Positions 26,059-32,305 of a DNA stretch of 32,305 nucleotides are shown piece by piece. The notes under the pieces are model-generated. The model worked only from the letters and a program-made list of their open reading frames with translations. It searched no databases and was not told the origin of the DNA. Each line of letters begins with the position of its first letter. Within the stretch, counting starts at the first letter, position 1. Both the position numbers and the translations under genes were made by a program. Source of the stretch: Pelagibacteraceae bacterium AG-365-D07 (lineage in GTDB: Bacteria; Pseudomonadota; Alphaproteobacteria; Pelagibacterales; Pelagibacteraceae); the NCBI GenBank assembly GCA_003280005.1, contig QCGH01000014.1, positions 1-32,305 on the forward strand. Reading direction: 5' to 3'.

Positions 26059-27031
26059 CTATTTATTCCGCCATCTAATATTCAATTTTTTATTTTTTAA
26101 AATTGATCTTAATAAATCAACCATTAAAGGTATTTTCTTCTTATTAACTTTTTTTAAAATATATCTACCAATTTCTCTAGCAAGCTCTGCTCCTTCAACA
26201 GTATCATTTGGCATAAATCTTTTTTTCGCATTTTCAAATGTAAAACCTTTGCCTAAAAACTCACCCATCTTACTATTTCTTCCACCTACAGCGCTTACAT
26301 ATAAATCTCCAACACCAGCTAAACCGTAAACAGTTTCTTCTTTTCCTTTAAAATGTTTTATTAAATACATCATTTCGTTAATAGATTTTGTAAATATAGA
26401 GGATGAAGTATTTGAACCTTCTCCCGAACCAATTAACATAGAATAAATATTTTTAATCGCAGAACATACCTCTACACCTTTAATATCTGTCGAATATTCT
26501 ATTTTGTAGTATTTAGTTGATATTAAATTTCCTATTGATTTTGCTTTTTTAATATCTTTGTTTGCAATAATAGTGCTAGATTTTATTTTTTCTAGCTAAC
26601 TCTTTTGCTAAACAAGGTCCTTTCAATACAGATATATCAAATTTTCTAGTTTCTTTATTAAGCTGTTCGGACATTGTAATGATTTTTTTTGAATTCTTGT
26701 CGTATTTTAAACCTTTGGTTAATACTAATATTTTTGAGCTAAATTTTAATTTTTTTAAACAATCCCTAACAAGATCAATTCCGACAGAACTAACCGCTAC
26801 AGCTACTAGATCCCATCTTTTATTCAATAATTCACTTGAAAGATTTTTTACAATTAAATTATTGTGTAATTTTAATTTCAAAGATGGATGATATTTTTTA
26901 TTTGAATTTATTTTTTTAATTAATTTAAAATTATATGGTTCTGACAATGTAACTTTATGTCTGTTATCCATACAAGGAACTGAAAATGCCGCTCCCATAG
27001 CTCCTGCTCCAATAATAAGTATATTTTTCAT
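26059..27031 (-). pseudogene. gpsA: GpsA-like NAD(P)-dependent glycerol-3-phosphate dehydrogenase, one frameshift
   Basis: The N-terminal part (27031 to 26576) has the dinucleotide motif LIIGAGAMGAAFS, LVLTKGLK (about residue 105) and KGPCLAKELARKN, then hits TAG. The C-terminal part continues in another frame: SAIKNIYSMLIGSG (with the conserved Lys), YGLAGVGDLYVSA and GGRNSKMGEFLGKG. The switch falls in the A-run pair at 26581-26591; removing one A gives an open 323-codon frame of normal GpsA length with no other stop. Glycerol kinase lies 8 bp upstream on the same strand. The enzyme would interconvert glycerol-3-phosphate and dihydroxyacetone phosphate. It may be a true pseudogene or a sequencing/assembly error in a homopolymer; the otherwise intact frame favours error or very recent loss. 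Confidence 0.82.
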
Positions 27032-27039
27032 TTTTTAAA

Positions 27040-28519
27040 TTATGCTAAAGTTTTTCTAATTGCTTGTCTCCAACCTTGCAATAACTTATTTCTCAAAGAT
27101 TTGTTAAGTTTTGGTGAAAAAACTCTATCTTTTTTCCATTTAACTTTAATTTCATTTAAAGATTTGAATTCTTTAATTTGATATCCTGCTAATAGTGCTA
27201 CACCTAACGCAGTAGTTTCTGAAACTTTTGGTCTTACTACTTTTAAATTAATCGTATCTGATAGAAACTGTGCAAACCAATTGTTTGCTACCATTCCACC
27301 ATCCACTTTAATTATTTTTGGTTTTAGCCCATCTTTTTTCATAGACTCAAATAAATCAAAACTTTGATACGCGACAGACTCCACAACTGCCCTGACTAGA
27401 CTTTTCCAATCGCTATTCCTAGTTAGGCCTGTGATCAGTCCTCTTGCGTCTGGCCTCCAATACGGCGCTCCTATTCCACTAAATGCAGGAACAATATAAA
27501 CACCCTCATTATTTTTTTTTGATTTAGCAATTTGTTCAGTTTCATATGCATTATTTATCAACTTTATTTTATCTCTCAACCATTGAACTCCAGCTCCAGC
27601 TATAAATATCGAGCCTTCTAATGCATAAGTGTTTTTACCATTCAGTGTATAGCAAATTGTGGTTAATAATTTATTTTTAGAATAAATTTTTTTAGATCCT
27701 GTGTTCATAATCACAAATGCTCCAGTTCCATATGTGCTTTTTGTTGAACCACTTTCAAAACAAGCTTGCCCAACAGCTGCAGATTGTTGATCTCCAAGAA
27801 CAGCAGAAATAGGTATCTCTTTACCTAAAATTTTTTTATTTGTTATTCCGAAATTATCTGCTGAGTTTTTAACCTCAGGCAAAATTTTTTTAGGTATTTT
27901 TAATTTATTTAATATTTCGTCATCCCATTTATTTATATTTATATTAAATAGCATTGTTCTTGAAGCATTGGTAGTTTCTGTCAGGTGATGTTTTCCATTG
28001 GTGAGTTTCCATATTAAAAATGTATCAATGGTACCGAATAGTAAATTATTTGATTTTAATAAAAATTTACAACTTTTAACGTTATCTAATATCCATTTGA
28101 TTTTTGTTGCAGAAAAATATGGATCAATAAATAAACCAGTTTTATTTCGAATTTTTTTTTCAAAATTGTTTTTTTTTAAATTTTTACAAGATTCTTGTGT
28201 TCTTCTATCTTGCCAAACAATTGCATTATAAACTGGCTTCCCATTTTTTTTATTCCAAAGAACTGTTGTCTCTCTCTGATTGGTTATTCCAATACTTAAG
28301 ATTTTACCTTTTAGCTTTTTTGATTTTTGAATTATTTTTTTTTAATGATGAAAGTGTAGTTTTCCAAATCTCATTTGGGTCATGCTCTACCCAGCCATTT
28401 TTAGGAAAAAATTGTTTAAATTCTTGCTGGTGTATACATTTTATATTACCACTAGTATCGAATAATATTACTCTTGATGATGTTGTTCCCTGATCAATGG
28501 CAACAATAAATTTTTTCAC
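27040..28519 (-). pseudogene. glpK: Glycerol kinase, one frameshift
   Basis: The N-terminus from 28519 has [16 protein letters not shown] (residues 6-21, phosphate-binding), then runs out of frame after residue 71. Downstream, the other frame reads SIGITNQRETTVLWNKK and IVWQDRRT, then GDQQSAAVGQACF, GTGAFVIMNTG and VDGGMVANNWFAQF, all GlpK hallmarks. The 9-base A-run at 28335-28343 (T on the plus strand) accounts for the shift: with eight A the frame is open for 492 residues, the usual GlpK length. The gene is 5 bp after the permease gene and 8 bp before gpsA, so it is in the ATPase-permease-glpK-gpsA operon. Function would be ATP-dependent glycerol phosphorylation, if the frameshift is not real. 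Confidence 0.85.
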
Positions 28520-28524
28520 AAAGT

Positions 28525-30678
28525 TTAATCAATGCCTAAGTGTTTTTTTCTTTGTCCTACCCAAGTTCTAATCAAGTTATCAAATATCAAACCTATAAAA
28601 GCTACACAAATACCTAGGGTTAATCCTATTCCAGCTCCGTTTTTATCCGAAAGCGCTTTTAGAATATATTGTCCTAAATCCTCTGTTCCTATAAATGCTC
28701 CAATTATCACCATAAACAATGCAAAAACTATAGTTTGATTAAGACCAAGCATCATATGTGGAAATGCTAATGGAAATTCTATTTTTGTTAATCTTTGGAA
28801 TTTATTTACTCCTGACATTGTTGCCGCATCGTGTAGACCTGCTGGAACACTTCTTAATCCTTCAATTGTATATCTTGTTGCAGGTATTGTGGCGTAAACT
28901 ATAACAGCTATCAATACAGATGTATCAGTGATTCCAAAAAGCATCATAACCGGTATTAAATAAACAAAAGATGGGAATGTTTGAAATATATCGCATACAC
29001 CAAGCATAAAAGCAGCTGCACGTTTGCTTTGGAAACATAAAGTTCCAACTGTAAATCCAATTGCACAAGACATAATTACTCCAAAAGTTGCCATGTACGT
29101 TGTAACTAAGGCTCTATCCCACCACGGGCTTAAAGCTATAAATAAAGTTAATCCAAAAACTACTAAAGCGGAACGAATTCCACCAATTAAATATCCCGCT
29201 CCTACAACTAAAACTAAGGTAGCTACTGCCGGCATTCTTAAATATAAAGCTCGCATTGGCTGAAGGACTTCAACAATCAGCCAGGTATTAAATGCTTTTA
29301 TATATACAAAAAAAGTATCAAAAATCCAGTCAACACCTTTATTCCAAAAATCTGCTGTTGATATTCCCTTATTATGTGGAACTTCAAATAAATAATTAAA
29401 TGTATCTTTGAATATAAAAGTTCCAACATAAGCAAGTATAATTCCTACAATTACTGATGCGCCAAAAAATAAAGAATTTTTATTTCTTTGGTAGAATGTA
29501 AGATTTCCAAAATAATCTGTTTGTTTATTCGCCCAAGCTAAAGACATTTTATCTAAAAGAATTGCAATTAAACTAATACATAGTCCTGCCTCTAAAGCTA
29601 ATCCAATATTTAATTGGTTTAAAGCTAATAATAAATTAAATCCTAAACCTTTTGCACCTATAAAGGCCGAAATAACAGCCATAGAAAAACAAACCATGAT
29701 TACTTGGTTCACCCCTATTAAGATATCTCTTCGTGCAGTTGGAATTAAAACTTTAGTCATCAATTGCCAATTATTACATCCGCTCATTCTTCCTGCTTCG
29801 ATTACTTCTGGAGGTACTGCTCTTAGACCCAATAAAGTTAAAAGTATCATTGGGGGAACAGCAACAATCATAGTTATAATTACAGCGGCATGATCTCCTA
29901 CTCCAAAAAGAACAAGTGCTGGGACTAATACTGCATATTGTGGCATTGTTTGCATAACTAGAAGTATGGGATACAACGCTTTTTCAACACGTTTACTTTT
30001 ATATGCTGCTACACCTAATCCTAAACCAAATATAAATGACAATGGTGCTGCTACTAATATAAATGACAGTGTTTGCATAGATGGCTTCCACTGACCAAAT
30101 ATAGAAATATAAACCATTACTAAACCAGCAAATATAGCTAAACCCTTGCCACTTAATTTGTATGAAAGTATAGCGAAACCAGCAGCAACAATTGTCCAAG
30201 GTAGACCTGGTAACTCTGCCCAAGGATTTTTATCAATCCAATCCCAACTAGTAAACGCTACAATTGTTTCAAGTCCACCTAATAAAGTTTCTCTAATTAA
30301 AAATATTAAAAATGTCATAAATGAAGTTAAGGTTCTTGATATTTCTAATACTAGTGGTCTAGTTTTATATTCTTGTGTATCTTCATTCCAAAATTCCATT
30401 GGCATCCACTCATTCATTAAAAAAAATAACGAATCATTGATCCAAATAGGTAGCCATCCAAGAAGTGGTGGTAGTCTCCAAAATACATCAAAAGCGTAAT
30501 ACCTTACTTCTTTTCCTAAAAAAACATATGTACTTTGATTTGGGTCTTTTACAAATTCTGCTTGTCCTCTTATAAATTTGTATGTTTCAGGAACATCGAT
30601 AGAAAAACATAAAGCAAAAAATATGATTAATAAAAATAACCATTGAAATAATTTCGGATATTTTTTTAAGTAATCCAT
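28525..30678 (-). CDS. Double-length betaine/TMAO-type ABC transporter permease
   Basis: 717-aa inner-membrane protein in which two ProW-like permease domains are joined. Each half carries its own coupling loop: [20 protein letters not shown] (about residue 291) and [20 protein letters not shown] (about 617). A periplasmic or cytoplasmic stretch with few hydrophobics sits between (about 430-465). The arrangement allows a single chain to replace the permease dimer. It starts 3 bp after the ATPase stop. The neighbourhood with tmm makes a TmoW-like (TMAO) permease plausible, but the same type takes up glycine betaine and choline; the substrate is unproved. Confidence 0.87.
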   Translation of the reverse strand: MDYLKKYPKLFQWLFLLIIFFALCFSIDVPETYKFIRGQAEFVKDPNQSTYVFLGKEVRYYAFDVFWRLPPLLGWLPIWINDSLFFLMNEWMPMEFWNEDTQEYKTRPLVLEISRTLTSFMTFLIFLIRETLLGGLETIVAFTSWDWIDKNPWAELPGLPWTIVAAGFAILSYKLSGKGLAIFAGLVMVYISIFGQWKPSMQTLSFILVAAPLSFIFGLGLGVAAYKSKRVEKALYPILLVMQTMPQYAVLVPALVLFGVGDHAAVIITMIVAVPPMILLTLLGLRAVPPEVIEAGRMSGCNNWQLMTKVLIPTARRDILIGVNQVIMVCFSMAVISAFIGAKGLGFNLLLALNQLNIGLALEAGLCISLIAILLDKMSLAWANKQTDYFGNLTFYQRNKNSLFFGASVIVGIILAYVGTFIFKDTFNYLFEVPHNKGISTADFWNKGVDWIFDTFFVYIKAFNTWLIVEVLQPMRALYLRMPAVATLVLVVGAGYLIGGIRSALVVFGLTLFIALSPWWDRALVTTYMATFGVIMSCAIGFTVGTLCFQSKRAAAFMLGVCDIFQTFPSFVYLIPVMMLFGITDTSVLIAVIVYATIPATRYTIEGLRSVPAGLHDAATMSGVNKFQRLTKIEFPLAFPHMMLGLNQTIVFALFMVIIGAFIGTEDLGQYILKALSDKNGAGIGLTLGICVAFIGLIFDNLIRTWVGQRKKHLGID

Positions 30679-30681
30679 ATT

Positions 30682-31713
30682 TTAATTACTATTTTTTCTT
30701 CCTCCAAAAACCGTGTTAATTATTTTTGTAGGATTGATAGAACCGATTACTTTATTATTTTCATCTGTAACGGCCACTGTTTTTTCTTGAGAAAGAATTT
30801 TTTCAGCCACATTTTCTATGACTTCATCTTTTGAAACCTTTAAATCACCTACATTCTCTGTATTTGATGTATCCATTACATCTTCTATTAATAAAACTTT
30901 TTCTCTTGGCACTTCTTCAGTGAATTTTCTCACATATTCAGTCGCAGGATTTAAAACAATTTTTGCAGGAGTGTCTAATTGCTCAATTATACCATCTTTC
31001 ATAATTGCAATACGGTCAGCAAGTTTTAAAGCTTCATCAAAATCATGCGTAATAAACATAATTGTTTTTTGTAATTTTTCCTGAAGTCTTAAAAACTCAT
31101 CCTGCATTTCTTTACGAATTAAAGGGTCTAATGCAGAAAAAGGTTCATCTAAAAACCATATATCAGGTTCTACTGCTAAGGATCTTGCTATTCCTACTCT
31201 TTGCTGTTGACCACCTGAAAGTTCTCTTGGAAAATAATTTTCTCTTCCATCAAGGCCAACTAATTTAACCATATCCATTGCTTTGCTAATACTATCTTCA
31301 GTTTTAATTCCCTTAATTTGAAGTGGAAAAGCAATATTCTCAACTACTGTTTTATGAGGCAGCAAAGCAAAACTTTGAAAAACCATTCCCATTTTATTTC
31401 TTCTAAGGTCTATAAGTTCTTTATTATTTAATTTTAGAAGATCCTGACCTTCAATAAAAATTTTTCCACCTGTTGCATCTGTCAATCTGGATATACATCT
31501 TAACAATGTTGATTTACCTGAGCCTGATAGGCCCATTACAACCAACATTTCTCCTTTTGAAACTTCAAATGAAGCATTATTGACACCCACAATGCATCCA
31601 TTATCTTGGAAAGTTTTAGCATCAACATTACCATTTGATTCTTGAAGCATTTTTTCTGCATTTGCTCCGAAAATTTTATAAACATTTTCACATTTAATAA
31701 CTGGTTCTGACAT
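30682..31713 (-). CDS. proV: Betaine-type ABC transporter ATP-binding protein
   Basis: 343-aa ProV/OpuAA-like ATPase. Walker A GLSGSGKST (about residue 61), signature LSGGQQQRVGIARSL (about 165), Walker B IWFLDEPFSALDP (about 185), and switch His in FITHDFDEAL (about 220) are all intact. The C-terminus (about 280-343, KTVAVTDENNKVIGSIN) resembles a CBS half-domain, as in osmotically gated OpuA-type ATPases. It leads the operon with the double permease, glpK and gpsA. Being the only ATPase of its kind here, it may also serve the binding-protein/permease pair at 3429-5389. Confidence 0.9.
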   Translation of the reverse strand: MSEPVIKCENVYKIFGANAEKMLQESNGNVDAKTFQDNGCIVGVNNASFEVSKGEMLVVMGLSGSGKSTLLRCISRLTDATGGKIFIEGQDLLKLNNKELIDLRRNKMGMVFQSFALLPHKTVVENIAFPLQIKGIKTEDSISKAMDMVKLVGLDGRENYFPRELSGGQQQRVGIARSLAVEPDIWFLDEPFSALDPLIRKEMQDEFLRLQEKLQKTIMFITHDFDEALKLADRIAIMKDGIIEQLDTPAKIVLNPATEYVRKFTEEVPREKVLLIEDVMDTSNTENVGDLKVSKDEVIENVAEKILSQEKTVAVTDENNKVIGSINPTKIINTVFGGRKNSN

Positions 31714-31777
31714 AAATTATTAATTAAATTATATGAAATTAATATAAAATTAAATCTATTTAATTAGTATTTTCCCC

Positions 31778-32305
31778 CTAAAAGTTTTTTATAAAATATA
31801 CCCTTGTATCAATTCCAGTACTTAAAAAGCTTAATGCCTCTCCACTAACTGTAATTGACTCGTTTACTCCTACATTGTCTCCACTTACAGTAAAACCAGC
31901 AAAACATTTATTTTTTTCTTTATCCCATTTCACAAATGTCTCATCTATTTTATTTCCATTTATTGTATAAATTTCATGTGCTCTAAAATTAAGAAAATTC
32001 GCACCCATAATCGCTCGTTGTGGTATAAGCTTTGTTGCCTTGCAAACCTGCTCGTAAATATCATCTGTTAATTTGTAGTGATCTGTACCATCAAAAGTTA
32101 CTAATATCCCTGATGGAAGTTTTGATATTAATTCACTAAGTTTTTTTTCTTGTGCAATTCTCTCTTCCTCTATTTTCATTTTTTCGACTAATTCATCACC
32201 TTCCCCAAACATGACATTTAAAATAAAAAAAAATGAAATTACTATAACTGTTACTATGACTAAGCCACTAAATTGCTTGATAGATTCGGGTAATTCTTTA
32301 ATTCT
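31778..32305 (-). CDS. Membrane-anchored protein of unknown function, N-terminus cut by window edge
   Basis: The frame is open from the window edge through the ATG at 32212, so that ATG is probably internal. The 31 codons upstream include the hydrophobic stretch LVIVTVIVISFFFILNVM, a likely transmembrane anchor near the N-terminus. After it come a charged helical stretch (EEERIAQEKKLSEL) and a compact domain (GILVTFDGTDHYKLTDD, then MGANFLNFRAHEIYTING) ending near 31778. No family recognised. It lies 64 bp before the ATPase gene on the same strand; the AT-rich gap means it may or may not share the transcript. Confidence 0.65.
   Translation of the reverse strand, partial: RIKELPESIKQFSGLVIVTVIVISFFFILNVMFGEGDELVEKMKIEEERIAQEKKLSELISKLPSGILVTFDGTDHYKLTDDIYEQVCKATKLIPQRAIMGANFLNFRAHEIYTINGNKIDETFVKWDKEKNKCFAGFTVSGDNVGVNESITVSGEALSFLSTGIDTRVYFIKNF

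Noticed and set aside
28335-28343. Programmed frameshifting at the nine-A run of glpK
   Set aside because: Glycerol kinase is not known to use recoding, and a similar one-base shift occurs in gpsA next door. Sequencing error or decay is simpler; kept only as a side option in the frameshift finding.
30146-30499. 117-residue plus-strand ORF inside the permease gene
   Set aside because: It is antisense to membrane segments of the double permease, whose coupling loops and length are clear. No start signal was seen.

Overview
The window is very AT-rich and almost fully packed with genes. Several convergent pairs are separated by one base or overlap by four, and many operon genes overlap at start/stop codons. 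Together with the gene content (trimethylamine monooxygenase, betaine-type ABC transporters, BHMT, dimethylglycine/sarcosine oxidation, heterotetrameric sarcosine oxidase, formate-tetrahydrofolate ligase), this points to a streamlined marine alphaproteobacterium, most likely SAR11/Pelagibacterales. No rRNA, tRNA, CRISPR, insertion sequence or phage gene was seen.

Layout. (1) 1-3134, minus strand: a dimethylglycine/sarcosine dehydrogenase cut by the window edge, and a BHMT-type homocysteine methyltransferase. (2) 3135-3428: the longest gene-poor gap. (3) 3429-7510, plus: betaine-type binding protein, permease, MetF-like protein and a DmdA/GcvT-type methyltransferase, closed by a hairpin. (4) 7599-8245, plus: a 33-residue membrane peptide coupled to a YIP1-like membrane protein. 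(5) 8242-11619, minus: a coupled four-gene operon of unknown function (atypical M19 dipeptidase, a 552-aa orphan, a DUF3726-like protein, a 48-aa CxxC protein). (6) 11660-16974: purE, purK, a secreted metallo-beta-lactamase-fold protein, an SRAP protein, a GNAT acetyltransferase, a small orphan, a small lipoprotein and an ETHE1-type persulfide dioxygenase. (7) 16976-22073, minus: soxBDAG. (8) 22190-26042: fhs, a class I glutamine amidotransferase and tmm. (9) 26059-31713, minus: an operon of ATPase, double-length permease, glpK and gpsA; the last two each carry one frameshift in or beside an A-run. (10) 31778-32305, minus: a membrane-anchored orphan running off the right edge.

How the genes fit together. 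Much of the window forms a one-carbon island. Betaine-type importers would bring in methylated osmolytes. BHMT takes a methyl from glycine betaine to make dimethylglycine. The dehydrogenase and SoxBDAG strip the remaining methyls to glycine, loading methylene-tetrahydrofolate. Fhs interconverts formyl-THF and formate with ATP yield. Tmm converts trimethylamine to TMAO. The DmdA-like protein plus the MetF-like protein would be a parallel route in which a methyl goes to THF and methyl-THF is then oxidised; its substrate cannot be read from the sequence. The least explained parts are the 8.2-11.6 kb operon and the substrate of the 3.4-7.5 kb operon.
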